Shown in pieces: positions 1-9,390 of a DNA stretch of 37,158 nt. The position numbers and the translations under genes were made by a program. The stretch lies in NCBI RefSeq assembly GCF_000478195.2, contig NZ_AUZM01000060.1, positions 1-37,158 of the forward strand, given 5' to 3'. Numbering within the stretch: the first letter of the stretch is position 1; each line of letters starts with the position of its first letter. The notes beneath the pieces were generated by a model. That model was not told the origin of the DNA and did no database searches. It saw nothing but the letters and a program-made list of their open reading frames with translations. The DNA is from Lyngbya aestuarii BL J (GTDB taxonomy: Bacteria > Cyanobacteriota > Cyanobacteriia > Cyanobacteriales > Microcoleaceae).

Positions 1-1
1 C

Positions 2-2221
2 TGGGCAAAAAACCCCTTAGAAGACTTAAGAAACCGTTATTCGTTAGAAACCGAAGCCAAAGCTAATCATAAAAATCCCACCCCCCCATCAAAAGAGGCG
101 GGTTTTGTTCCTTTTGAACCTTCGTTACACCCCCCCCATATTAACCCCCAAAAAGATGCGGGTTTTGTTCCCTTTGAACCGCCTCAAAAAAAGCCTTCTG
201 TTGATGCAGAACTCAATTCTTCTCGTTCAAAAGTATCGCCCAATGATCTAAATGTTGTCAAAAAACCGAATATAATTAAGCCCCGATCTCCAGCAGAAAA
301 TACTTTAAATTCAACACCACCTGAAACGGATTTAAAACCGGAAATACCCGGAACGGAAGAAACAGTTGAAAATCAACCTTCAATAGATATTAATCCGATT
401 TGGAGACAAGCCGATCGCGCGACGCAATGGCGGCGTTTAAAACCTTTAAAATTAACTCGATTTTATCTTGAACAAGCTTTAACCGTTTTTGTATTGATTT
501 GGTTTACACCCAAGTTAATTGAATTTTTGATGGATACGGCAAATAACTTGTTATTGTGGTTGCCGTTTGTTAACCCTTTGCAACTATTTTATCGTGATCC
601 CACTCAATTTGTTTATATGAGTTTTGCAGTCTTATTTGTGTTGTCGCCCTGGCTATTGGATGGGTTGTTAAAACTGGCTTATGGGATGAAACCTTTGCCA
701 ATGACGACGTTATTTAACTATAGCCAAGAAGCCAATCGTATTTTAAGAAGTTCTTGTCAACAACGCAATTGGAAAGTGCCGACACTCAGAATATTACCCA
801 CCCAGGCACCCATTGCGATCACCTATGGTTGTTGGCCGAGATTTGCGAGAATTGTGGTCAGTCAGGGATTACTTGATCAACTCTCGGAAGATGAAATTGC
901 GGTTATTTATGCCAGAGAAATTGCTTCAATGGGTCAGTGGGATTTTCTCGTGATGACTTGGGTAACGATGATTATTCAAGTTCCCTATCAGCTTTATTGG
1001 CAGTCTGCAAACTGGGTAGAAAACTCATTGGATTTAGTTAATAGACTTCCCCAGTTTATCCCTAATTTTGTGAAATCAAGCTTATCATTTCTGAGCAAGA
1101 TTATCAACCCAGTTTTCACAATTGTTTCACCATTGAGTTATGGCTTATATCGAATTTTGCGTTTACCTACACTTTGGATCTCTCGCCGACGAGTCTATTA
1201 TAGTGATCGGATCGCTTGCAACCTGACGGGAAATCCCAATGGACTGACTCGTGCTATGGTGAAGATAGCGATGGGAATGGCAGCCGATATACAGCAGCAA
1301 GGAACAAGCAGCTTATTGGAAGGGTTTGATCTATTGATGCCCGTTAGCTACAAACAAGCAATGACCTTCAGCAATGTAGCAGCCTATGGTAAGATTGAGT
1401 CTCTGCTCAGTTGGGATTTAACAAATCCTGATCGCAAATGGTTGTCCGTCAATAACACGCATCCAGTAATTGGCGATCGCTTGTTGATACTCTCTCACTA
1501 TGCAAGTTTTTGGAAATTGAACACCGAGTTTGATTTATCTGCGGAAAATTCTGCTTCTATCTCCCCTCTGTCTAAGCAACACAGTCGTTTGCTGCTGCAA
1601 GGGGCGCCTTATTTTGGAATTCCGGCGGGTTTGATGCTGGGAAGTCTATTGTGGTTATTGGGTGGAATTTTTTCAACTGTGGGGGTATGGCAGCTAGAAT
1701 GGCTACTCGGGGATTTTTGGATTTTGGCAGGTTGCATTCCCCTCGCTTGCAGTTTAGGGATTTTTATTCGCATCAATTCATTCTTTCCAGACATTAAACC
1801 CGCAACACTATTGCCCAAGCCTAATTTGGTGAGTCTATTGACTAATCCTAATGCCTTGCCGATTGATAGTCAACCGTTGCGTCTGGAGGGGAAACTCTTA
1901 GGGAGAAAGGGGTTGAGTAATTTAATGGGACAGGATTTGATTTTACAAACCTCTACAGGGGTGATTAAATTACATTACATTCCGGTGTTGACTCCTTTAG
2001 CAAATTTTGGCAAGTCAACTCATCCGGTTGATCTGATTGGCAAGTCGATGAATGTAACAGGATGGTGGCGACGCGGGGCGACTGCTTGGATAGATGTGGA
2101 GACCATCGAAACTCAAGATCGTCAAGTAACCTTGACAGCAGGGCATCCCATTTGGTCTACAATCTTAGCTTGCGCGCTCACTTTTTGGGGAGCTTATATG
2201 ATTTCTCAGGGAGGATTCTAA
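2..2221 (+). CDS. M48-family (HtpX/Ste24-like) membrane protein with degenerate zinc site, 5' end outside window
   Basis: The frame is open from the window edge to the stop, so the N-terminus is missing; 739 codons are present. The first ~140 residues are a polar, Pro/Lys/Glu-rich, probably disordered segment. Membrane segments follow (around nt 465-520 and 605-680), then an M48-like core and two or three C-terminal hydrophobic segments (nt 1615-1780 and 2150-2210). The core keeps the landmarks LSEDE, a TGNP segment and NTHPVIGDRL near nt 1455-1485. Where M48 peptidases carry HExxH, this protein reads REIAS (nt 914-928), and where the third ligand Glu is expected the sequence is RVYYSD (nt 1190-1207). 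All three zinc ligands therefore look lost, and I infer a non-catalytic paralogue. The fold assignment is by motif order only. A TTG at 494 could be mistaken for a start, but coding continues well upstream of it. Confidence 0.75.
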   Translation, partial: WAKNPLEDLRNRYSLETEAKANHKNPTPPSKEAGFVPFEPSLHPPHINPQKDAGFVPFEPPQKKPSVDAELNSSRSKVSPNDLNVVKKPNIIKPRSPAENTLNSTPPETDLKPEIPGTEETVENQPSIDINPIWRQADRATQWRRLKPLKLTRFYLEQALTVFVLIWFTPKLIEFLMDTANNLLLWLPFVNPLQLFYRDPTQFVYMSFAVLFVLSPWLLDGLLKLAYGMKPLPMTTLFNYSQEANRILRSSCQQRNWKVPTLRILPTQAPIAITYGCWPRFARIVVSQGLLDQLSEDEIAVIYAREIASMGQWDFLVMTWVTMIIQVPYQLYWQSANWVENSLDLVNRLPQFIPNFVKSSLSFLSKIINPVFTIVSPLSYGLYRILRLPTLWISRRRVYYSDRIACNLTGNPNGLTRAMVKIAMGMAADIQQQGTSSLLEGFDLLMPVSYKQAMTFSNVAAYGKIESLLSWDLTNPDRKWLSVNNTHPVIGDRLLILSHYASFWKLNTEFDLSAENSASISPLSKQHSRLLLQGAPYFGIPAGLMLGSLLWLLGGIFSTVGVWQLEWLLGDFWILAGCIPLACSLGIFIRINSFFPDIKPATLLPKPNLVSLLTNPNALPIDSQPLRLEGKLLGRKGLSNLMGQDLILQTSTGVIKLHYIPVLTPLANFGKSTHPVDLIGKSMNVTGWWRRGATAWIDVETIETQDRQVTLTAGHPIWSTILACALTFWGAYMISQGGF
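61..180 (+). repeat. imperfect 60-bp tandem duplication inside the M48-like gene
   Basis: Two 60-base units (61-120 and 121-180) share a nearly identical second half: both contain gcgggttttgttcc followed by tttgaacc, exactly 60 bases apart. In protein this repeats AGFVPFEP in the disordered N-terminal segment. The first halves have diverged but both carry a C-run. Confidence 0.7.
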
Positions 2222-2565
2222 GTTTTTGTAAGTTTGTAAGACCGTGAGATTTGCATTTTTCTCCACTCAGTGTTACATTTGTTTACAAACCTTTAATAGT
2301 GGATTAACCTGTTGGGTATGTCGAAGGAAGACTTCAATCAATTGAAAGAAAGATCCGTGAAGACATTCCTGTTACAATCCGAAAAAATTTGAACAAGTTA
2401 CTAGAAATATGCTCGCAGCTATGATATCTTAGAAAATGGCTTTAAATTATCCGGTTAGGAATAATAGAGAGCAGAGTTTTATAACGATGTTGCTGTTTTT
2501 TACTGAACAGGTATCTGATCAAACGACTTTTTTTCCAAATGTTCTATTTTGTACCATTGGGTGTA
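2222..2565. other. intergenic region with possible gene remnant
   Basis: No convincing complete gene lies here. One stop-to-stop stretch, nt 2308-2424 (+), reads like real protein (for example GRLQSIERKIREDIP and RKNLNKLLEICSQL) but has only 38 codons and no start codon or ribosome site. It may be the tail of a decayed gene, but I cannot name the family. The rest is AT-rich without clear hairpins. Confidence 0.25.
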
Positions 2566-2952
2566 CTAAACTTGAATAGGCGTTACATCAACAGGAAGCT
2601 GAAATCCATTGATATTAGTTTTATAGTCTGGGTTCCAAGTGTTTTCATCGACACCCAAAGGAATAGAAAGTGTATACGGTAGTAAGTTATTGAGAAATGA
2701 CCGGAAGTTTACAAAGCAGCCTAACAAATTATAGTTTTCTGCATCAGCAAATACAGGTGGAGAGGAAATTACAAAGTCACCCGGTTGGTTGGTATAGACA
2801 AAGGAAAAGTTGTCAATTTTTTTGCGACCCAAAGCAAAAAGACTCTCCCCTTCGAGAGTATTGTTCAATACCAGATGTTTTTTATTTAGAAAAGAGCAGT
2901 CGTAAATTTCTCCGGCGTCAAATGACGGAGGAGGTACACGACCGTTGTTCAT
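2566..2952 (-). CDS. hypothetical protein, 128 aa
   Basis: An unrecognised open frame of 128 codons on the minus strand, transcribed divergently from the RNA-binding protein gene to its right. The start is ATG, with only a weak purine stretch (gagaaaa) about 13 bases upstream. The product has no signal peptide or membrane segment. It is rich in Asn, Pro and aromatic residues, with a Cys at residue 19 and another near residue 79. A plus-strand frame at 2697-2975 overlaps it, but its Ser/Arg/Gln-rich translation looks less like protein. It could be a genuine lineage-specific gene or a chance frame; I cannot decide from sequence alone. Confidence 0.4.
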   Translation of the reverse strand: MNNGRVPPPSFDAGEIYDCSFLNKKHLVLNNTLEGESLFALGRKKIDNFSFVYTNQPGDFVISSPPVFADAENYNLLGCFVNFRSFLNNLLPYTLSIPLGVDENTWNPDYKTNINGFQLPVDVTPIQV

Positions 2953-2994
2953 TCAATGCTAAGTTTTCTCGCTAGCTCATTTTAGTTAATAATT

Positions 2995-2999
2995 GGAGG
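2995..2999 (+). promoter_or_regulatory. Shine-Dalgarno site fixing the start of the RRM gene
   Basis: GGAGG lies 8 bases before the ATG at 3008. It overlaps an in-frame TTG at 2993 that would otherwise extend the protein by five residues. The site argues for the ATG. Confidence 0.75.
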
Positions 3000-3007
3000 C
3001 TTTACTC

Positions 3008-3481
3008 ATGCCAGTTCGTCTTTATGTCGGAAATCTTCCCAAAGAACTTGATCGCAAAGAATTGCAGGACGTTTTTGTTGAGGAAGGAGATAGTGTTTCA
3101 GCCAAAGTCATTACCGATCGTAAGACTGGAAAATGTCGAGGCTTTGGTTTTGTGACAGTACAAACCGATGAAATAGCCGATCAAATTGTTGAAAAATACA
3201 ACGGCTTCATGTTCAAGGAAAACCCCCTCAAAATCGAAAAAGCCTTACCTCGTAAAAAAGGGAAGGGTGACAAACCCGAAGGTGCATCCGAAGAAGAATC
3301 TCGTCCTGCGGCTAAAAGTTCCGGTGCTGGGAAGAAGAAAAAATCAAATCGAGGAGGGAATACATCTTCGAGTTCTTCAAGCAGTTCATCAAGTTCTAGC
3401 GACTCTGTTCAACCCGATCCGCGTTGGGCCGATCAGCTAGAGAAACTCAAAGAAATGCTCAACGCTCAAACCACCAATTAA
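3008..3481 (+). CDS. RRM-type RNA-binding protein with C-terminal extension
   Basis: A 157-residue protein with one RNA-recognition motif at residues 2-80. RNP2 is LYVGNL near residue 5 and RNP1 is RGFGFVTV near residue 45, with the aromatic residues that stack on RNA intact. Cyanobacterial Rbp proteins are often about 100 residues with a Gly-rich tail; this one belongs to the longer kind. After the RRM comes a Lys/Glu-rich basic linker, then a run of about a dozen serines encoded by mixed AGT/TCT/TCA/AGC codons. It ends in a conserved-looking, probably helical segment, DPRWADQLEKLKEMLNAQ. Family members are linked to cold response and to RNA localisation at the thylakoid; for this protein that is inference. 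It is followed directly by a hairpin terminator. Confidence 0.9.
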   Translation: MPVRLYVGNLPKELDRKELQDVFVEEGDSVSAKVITDRKTGKCRGFGFVTVQTDEIADQIVEKYNGFMFKENPLKIEKALPRKKGKGDKPEGASEEESRPAAKSSGAGKKKKSNRGGNTSSSSSSSSSSSSDSVQPDPRWADQLEKLKEMLNAQTTN

Positions 3482-3518
3482 AATCCCGAGTTTTAGTTTT
3501 TATTTTCTGACAAGACAA

Positions 3519-3550
3519 AACCCGCCTGAATTAATTTTCGGCGGGTTATT
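3519..3550. terminator. bidirectional hairpin terminator between rbp and crtB
   Basis: The stem AACCCGCC / GGCGGGTT (3519-3526 with 3540-3547) encloses a 13-base AT-rich loop. On the plus strand it is followed by ATTTAATT, and read on the minus strand by TTTTG. It sits between two convergent genes, so it can serve both. Confidence 0.8.
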
Positions 3551-3585
3551 TAATTCAATTCGGAGTGGGATCAACAGGTTCAAAA

Positions 3586-4515
3586 TTACAAGACCTTCGA
3601 TCTCAAAAGCGCAACAGGCAAACAAAGCAACTTACGCCGAGTCGGAACATAGGCTCGTTTGCTAAAAACATCGTACTGGTTGCGCTCAATTTCATTGAGA
3701 ATCTTGCTGTAGAGAAGCAATGCCGACCAAACCGGCCAACGAATATCAGGACTCAAAGCACGAATTCCGCGCTCGGCTTGAGTATAATATTTACGCGCTC
3801 GCTGAATTTGAAAGCGCATTAGTTCTCGCCAGCGATCATCGACAACTCCATTCAATAAATCGTCTTGCGTGTAGTTGAACAAGGCTAACTCTTCTAGGGG
3901 AAGATAAATACGACCTCGGCGAGCATCCTCACCGACATCTCGGAGAATGTTCGTCAGTTGATTGGCAATTCCAAGGGCGATCGCTTCTTCTGTCGGGATA
4001 TCAAAACCTTGTTCCTGATCCCAGGGAGCCTTTTGGTCAGATTGGGCAACACCCATCACGGCCATAGACATCAACCCAACTGTACCCGCCACCCGATAGC
4101 AGTACAGTTTCAACTCTTCAAAGGTTTCATATCGACTGCGGTACAGATCCATACGTTGACCCGCAATCATATCTCGAAACGGCTGAATATCTAGAGGAAA
4201 CTGGCTGAGAGTATCCACTAGAGCCACGTCTTCATCATCAATGGGATCTCCTGCAAAAATAGATTCGAGGTGTTTTTCCCAATGATCCAAAGTTTCAGCC
4301 GTTGTTGAACTCGCTAATGGCCCATCAACCCATTCATCGGTACGGCGACACCAGACATAAATTGCCCAGATCGCCCGACGTTTGGCGAATGGCATAAGCT
4401 GAGTTCCCATATAGAAAGTTTTGGAATACTCCGCAGTAATCTGACGACAGAGTTCGTAGGAGTCTTCCAAGGAAGCCAGAGTTCTCATCCGGAGGGACTT
4501 AGACAGTTGTAGCAT
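3586..4515 (-). CDS. crtB: phytoene synthase
   Basis: This enzyme condenses two geranylgeranyl diphosphates, by way of prephytoene diphosphate, to 15-cis-phytoene, the first committed step of carotenoid synthesis. The 309-residue length is normal for the family. Both Asp-rich Mg-diphosphate motifs are present: CRRTDEWVDGP near residue 56 and NILRDVGEDARRGRIYLP near residue 190. The squalene/phytoene synthase signature region around YCYRVAGTVGLM is also intact. The gene follows crtP by 44 bases on the same strand, the usual cyanobacterial crtP-crtB order, so the two are probably cotranscribed. The ATG at 4515 is used; an internal Met nine codons later is an alternative start. Confidence 0.96.
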   Translation of the reverse strand: MLQLSKSLRMRTLASLEDSYELCRQITAEYSKTFYMGTQLMPFAKRRAIWAIYVWCRRTDEWVDGPLASSTTAETLDHWEKHLESIFAGDPIDDEDVALVDTLSQFPLDIQPFRDMIAGQRMDLYRSRYETFEELKLYCYRVAGTVGLMSMAVMGVAQSDQKAPWDQEQGFDIPTEEAIALGIANQLTNILRDVGEDARRGRIYLPLEELALFNYTQDDLLNGVVDDRWRELMRFQIQRARKYYTQAERGIRALSPDIRWPVWSALLLYSKILNEIERNQYDVFSKRAYVPTRRKLLCLPVALLRSKVL

Positions 4516-4559
4516 TCGTCGTTTTTCTGCTCTGTCGCTATCAGCCGTAAATCGGTTGG

Positions 4560-6029
<1,470 letters not shown>

Positions 6030-6095
6030 CTATGTGCTTGTGTTTTGTTCTCATTATACTTTACATCTTGTTACATTCAAGGTGTAGATTTATTT

Positions 6096-6169
6096 GGAGT
6101 TTAGAAGTGGGGAGTTTAGAAGTGGGGAGATGGGGAGATGGGGAGATTTTGCCTGTTGCCTTTTGCCTG
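6096..6169. repeat. mosaic of three short tandem repeats
   Basis: Three different perfect tandem repeats are abutted: a 15-mer GGAGTTTAGAAGTGG twice (6096-6125), an 8-mer GGAGATGG two and a half times (6126-6147), and a heptamer TTGCCTG/TTGCCTT/TTGCCTG three times (6149-6169). Heptameric short tandemly repeated repetitive (STRR) sequences are well known in filamentous cyanobacteria. The block lies between the divergent crtP and dnaK genes, ending about 70 bases before the dnaK start. No protein-like frame explains it. Confidence 0.85.
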
Positions 6170-6238
6170 ACTTGACACGATAAAATAGATGATCGGACAA
6201 CCAAGCCAAATCGAAGCACATAAGGAGAAAACCAACGC

Positions 6239-8239
6239 ATGGGTAGAGTAGTCGGCATTGACCTGGGGACAACCAACTCTGTGGTCGCTGTCATGGAGGG
6301 CGGAAAACCTATCGTGATCGCCAATTCTGAAGGAATGCGGACAACCCCATCCGTCGTTGGTTTTACCCGAGAAGGGGAACGCATCGTCGGACAGATGGCC
6401 AGACGACAAGCGATTTTAGATCCACAAAACACCTATTTTGGGGTGAAGCGGTTGATGGGGAATAAATACACTGACCTCAACCCCGCCTCCAAACGAGTTC
6501 CTTATACCGTTCGTCGCGATGAAGTCGGCAATGTCAGAATTCGTTGTCCTCGCTTGAAAAAAGACTTTGCACCCGAAGAAATCTCAGCAATGGTCTTGCG
6601 AAAGTTAGCCGAAGAAGCCACCCGTTATCTCGGCGAAGAAGTCACCGGGGCTGTGATTACCGTTCCTGCCTACTTTAACGACTCCCAACGCCAAGCCACC
6701 CGAGATGCAGGACGAATCGCCGGACTCGATGTTAAACGCATCCTCAACGAACCCACTGCCGCCTCTCTTGCCTATGGAATGGAAAAATGTGAATATGAAA
6801 CCATTCTCGTCTTTGACTTAGGTGGAGGCACCTTTGACGTTTCTATCCTCGAAGTCGGCGATGGTGTATTTGAAGTCAAGGCAACCAGTGGCGATACTCA
6901 ACTGGGAGGAAATGACTTTGACCAAAAAATCGTTGATTGGTTGGCCGATCAATTTCTTGAACAAGAAGGAGTCGATCTCAGACGCAACCGCCAATCCCTA
7001 CAACGGTTGACTGAGGCCGCCGAAAAAGCCAAAATTGAACTTTCCGGGGTTGGTGTCACTGAAATCAACCTACCGTTTATTACCGCCACCGAAGAAGGGC
7101 CGAAACATCTCGACTATCGACTCAGTAGAGGCGAATTTGAAGGATTATGTGCCGACTTGGTTCAACGTCTGCGTCGTCCGATCAAACGTGCTTTAGCCGA
7201 TGCCAATCTCAGTCCAGATCGGATTGATGAAGTTGTATTAGTGGGCGGTTCAACCCGAATGCCGATGGTGCAACAAGTGGTTTACAGTCTGATTGATCGC
7301 GAACCCAATCAAGGCGTTAACCCCGATGAAGTCGTAGCAGTCGGCGCTGCCATTCAAGCCGGAATTTTAGCCGGAGAAGTGCGAGATATCTTACTGTTGG
7401 ATGTCACCCCTCTATCTATTGGTTTAGAAACCATTGGCGGGGTTATGAAAAAACTCATCCCTCGTAATACCACCATTCCTGTGCGACGTTCAGATATTTT
7501 CTCCACTTCTGAAAATAACCAAACTTTAGTCGAAATCCATATCTTACAAGGAGAACGAGAATTAGCCAGCGATAACAAATCCTTGGGTAAATTTAAACTC
7601 ACCGGAATTCCGCCCGCCCCAAGAGGTGTTCCTCAAGTTCAGGTTTCTTTTGATATCGATGCCAACGGGATTTTACTCGTCACCGCCCTCGATAAAACCA
7701 CTGGACGCGAACAAAGTGTCACCATTCAAGGCGCATCCACCCTCTCTCAAGAAGAAGTCAACCGCATGATCCAAGAAGCGGAACAATTTGCCGATCAAGA
7801 CCGACTACAACGTGAACGAGTCGAAAAACGCAACCGCGCCCAAGCCTTGACTTATCAAGCAGAACGACAACTACGAGAAGTCGCCCTAGACTACGGAATG
7901 CAATTTGCCCAACGTCAGCGAGGACGGATTGAAACCTTAATTCGGGCTTTGCGTGATAGCCTGGAACGAGATGATGATCGCGGCATTGATCAAATTGGGG
8001 CGGACTTACAAGATGCTCTGTATGAAATCAATCGAGAAGTGGCTGCAATGGGCGCTGAGGACGAAGATGATTTGTTTGGTTCGATCCGGCGAACATTTTC
8101 AGGAAGCGATCGCCGCCGAGAAGAACGATATGACTACCGCGACTATCCACCTCGTTCAGAACCTTTAGACACACGTCGATCCCCCAAACGTTATTACCAA
8201 AGTGATGACTGGGATGAAGAAGAAGATGATTGGCTCTAA
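6239..8239 (+). CDS. dnaK: Hsp70 chaperone DnaK (DnaK1-like paralogue)
   Basis: An ATP-dependent chaperone of 666 residues. The nucleotide-binding domain shows phosphate 1 [13 protein letters not shown] (residue 6), the [17 protein letters not shown] segment, phosphate 2 [17 protein letters not shown] and the adenosine loop [14 protein letters not shown]. The linker is [13 protein letters not shown]. The substrate-binding domain includes SDNKSLGKF. The C-terminus lacks the EEVD/EFKD-like end of the housekeeping DnaK and instead finishes in an Arg/Asp/Tyr-rich acidic tail, [10 protein letters not shown]. Cyanobacteria keep several DnaK paralogues; the CRNP-region [19 protein letters not shown] and this tail recall DnaK1. 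That subtype call is from memory and less certain than the family. An AAGGAG site lies about 12 bases upstream. A DnaJ-like gene follows 67 bases later, suggesting an operon. Confidence 0.93.
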   Translation: MGRVVGIDLGTTNSVVAVMEGGKPIVIANSEGMRTTPSVVGFTREGERIVGQMARRQAILDPQNTYFGVKRLMGNKYTDLNPASKRVPYTVRRDEVGNVRIRCPRLKKDFAPEEISAMVLRKLAEEATRYLGEEVTGAVITVPAYFNDSQRQATRDAGRIAGLDVKRILNEPTAASLAYGMEKCEYETILVFDLGGGTFDVSILEVGDGVFEVKATSGDTQLGGNDFDQKIVDWLADQFLEQEGVDLRRNRQSLQRLTEAAEKAKIELSGVGVTEINLPFITATEEGPKHLDYRLSRGEFEGLCADLVQRLRRPIKRALADANLSPDRIDEVVLVGGSTRMPMVQQVVYSLIDREPNQGVNPDEVVAVGAAIQAGILAGEVRDILLLDVTPLSIGLETIGGVMKKLIPRNTTIPVRRSDIFSTSENNQTLVEIHILQGERELASDNKSLGKFKLTGIPPAPRGVPQVQVSFDIDANGILLVTALDKTTGREQSVTIQGASTLSQEEVNRMIQEAEQFADQDRLQRERVEKRNRAQALTYQAERQLREVALDYGMQFAQRQRGRIETLIRALRDSLERDDDRGIDQIGADLQDALYEINREVAAMGAEDEDDLFGSIRRTFSGSDRRREERYDYRDYPPRSEPLDTRRSPKRYYQSDDWDEEEDDWL

Positions 8240-8306
8240 AATTTTTCAGAGGAATAAATTCGGTCGATACTCTCAACTTTAAACGCAAAACTTAATCAAC
8301 CCAATC

Positions 8307-9308
8307 ATGCAAAACTTTCGTAACTATTATCAAATTTTAGGCGTTCCCAAAGACGCAACTTTAGAAGAAATTAAAAGAGTCTATCGCCGACTCGCCAGAC
8401 AATATCACCCCGATCTCAATCCTGGTGATAAAGAAGCTGAGGAAAAATTTAAAGATATTGGGGAAGCTTATCACATTCTTTCTGACCTCGAAAAACGGGC
8501 GCAATACGACGAATATAGTCAATTCTGGAAACAAAAAGGATTTCAAGGTCGCACCCGTTCTCCTTTTTCGGGTTTGAAAACTTGGGCAAATAAATCAACC
8601 AATGGTCGCACTCAAACTCAAGAGGTTGATTTCGGAGACTATGCCGATTTTAATGCTTTTATTGATCAATTATTAGGACGACGACGAGAAGTCAGAACGG
8701 TTAACGCAGACGCGCCTCGGGTGGCTTCTTCTGATCCCTATCGTTCTCCCCGCACGAAAGCGGTTTATAAGGCAGATTCTCGCGAAGCAAAACGGGATAT
8801 TGAAGCCCGACTGACTTTACCGTTAGAAAAAGCTTATACAGGCGGAACTGAACGCATTCGTTTAGAAGATGGGCGCAGTTTAGAGGTTAATATGCCTTCT
8901 GCAATGATCACAGGTCAACGTATTCGTTTGAGAAATCAAGGTATTGGAGGAGGGGATTTATATCTGAAAATTAATGTTGTCCCTCATCCCTATTTTAAAC
9001 TCGAACGCTCCGATATTTTTTGTGAAGTTCCGATTACTCCCAGTGAAGCCGTGTTAGGAAGTGAAATCGAAGTTCCGACTTTAGATGGTTGGGTAAAAAT
9101 GAAAATTCCTCCGGGTGTAACATCCGGTAAACGATTACGTTTAGCCAATAAAGGTTATCCGACCGGCACCGGAAAACGAGGCGATCAATTAGTCGAACTG
9201 AAAATCGTTTTTCCTCCAGATCCCAGTCCTCAAGAACGAGAATTGTATGAAAAATTACGCCAAGTTGAAGCGTTTAAACCCCGTCAAGATTTACCTGTCG
9301 ATCTTTAA
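8307..9308 (+). CDS. DnaJ-like (type II, CbpA-like) co-chaperone
   Basis: A 333-residue J-protein that should stimulate DnaK ATPase and deliver clients. The J-domain (residues 4-70) contains the essential HPD in RQYHPDLNPGDKEAEEKF and ends with DLEKRAQYDEY. There are no CxxCxGxG zinc fingers, so it is type II. A short linker with GFQGRTRSPFSG takes the place of a full G/F region. The two beta-rich substrate-binding domains are recognisable from LPLEKAYTGGTERIRL, RLRNQGIGGGDLYL and VPTLDGWVKMKIPPG. It lies 67 bases behind dnaK on the same strand, so I infer a dedicated chaperone pair. Initiation at ATG 8307 is supported by the intact J-domain immediately after it. Confidence 0.92.
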   Translation: MQNFRNYYQILGVPKDATLEEIKRVYRRLARQYHPDLNPGDKEAEEKFKDIGEAYHILSDLEKRAQYDEYSQFWKQKGFQGRTRSPFSGLKTWANKSTNGRTQTQEVDFGDYADFNAFIDQLLGRRREVRTVNADAPRVASSDPYRSPRTKAVYKADSREAKRDIEARLTLPLEKAYTGGTERIRLEDGRSLEVNMPSAMITGQRIRLRNQGIGGGDLYLKINVVPHPYFKLERSDIFCEVPITPSEAVLGSEIEVPTLDGWVKMKIPPGVTSGKRLRLANKGYPTGTGKRGDQLVELKIVFPPDPSPQERELYEKLRQVEAFKPRQDLPVDL

Positions 9309-9319
9309 TTTGAGCTTGC

Positions 9320-9350
9320 ATAAAAAACAAGGAGGCTATTGATAACCTCC
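9320..9350 (-). terminator. hairpin terminator of the transaldolase gene
   Basis: GGAGG (9331-9335) pairs with CCTCC (9346-9350), with a mismatch and two further pairs inside. Read on the minus strand it is followed by TTGTTTTTTATG, a good T-run. On the plus strand the sequence after it is only weakly T-rich, so it may serve the DnaJ-like gene less well. Confidence 0.6.
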
Positions 9351-9390
9351 CTATCTTAATATCTTTTGATCACTTGAAATTTATTTGTTT

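Noticed and set aside
2697-2975. Plus-strand frame of 92 codons overlapping the minus-strand hypothetical gene
   Set aside because: Ser/Arg/Gln-rich translation with no domain-like pattern, and it runs into the leader of the RRM gene. The opposite strand looks more protein-like.
6171-6186. TTGACA followed by TAAAAT upstream of dnaK as a promoter
   Set aside because: The two boxes are only three bases apart, far too close for a -35/-10 pair.
6170-6238. CIRCE element upstream of dnaK
   Set aside because: No TTAGCACTC/GAGTGCTAA inverted repeat is present before dnaK or the J-protein gene.
6061-6432. Minus-strand frames over the dnaK start and repeat block
   Set aside because: They are the antisense of dnaK and the tandem repeats, and produce repetitive LPTSKLPTSK-type peptides.
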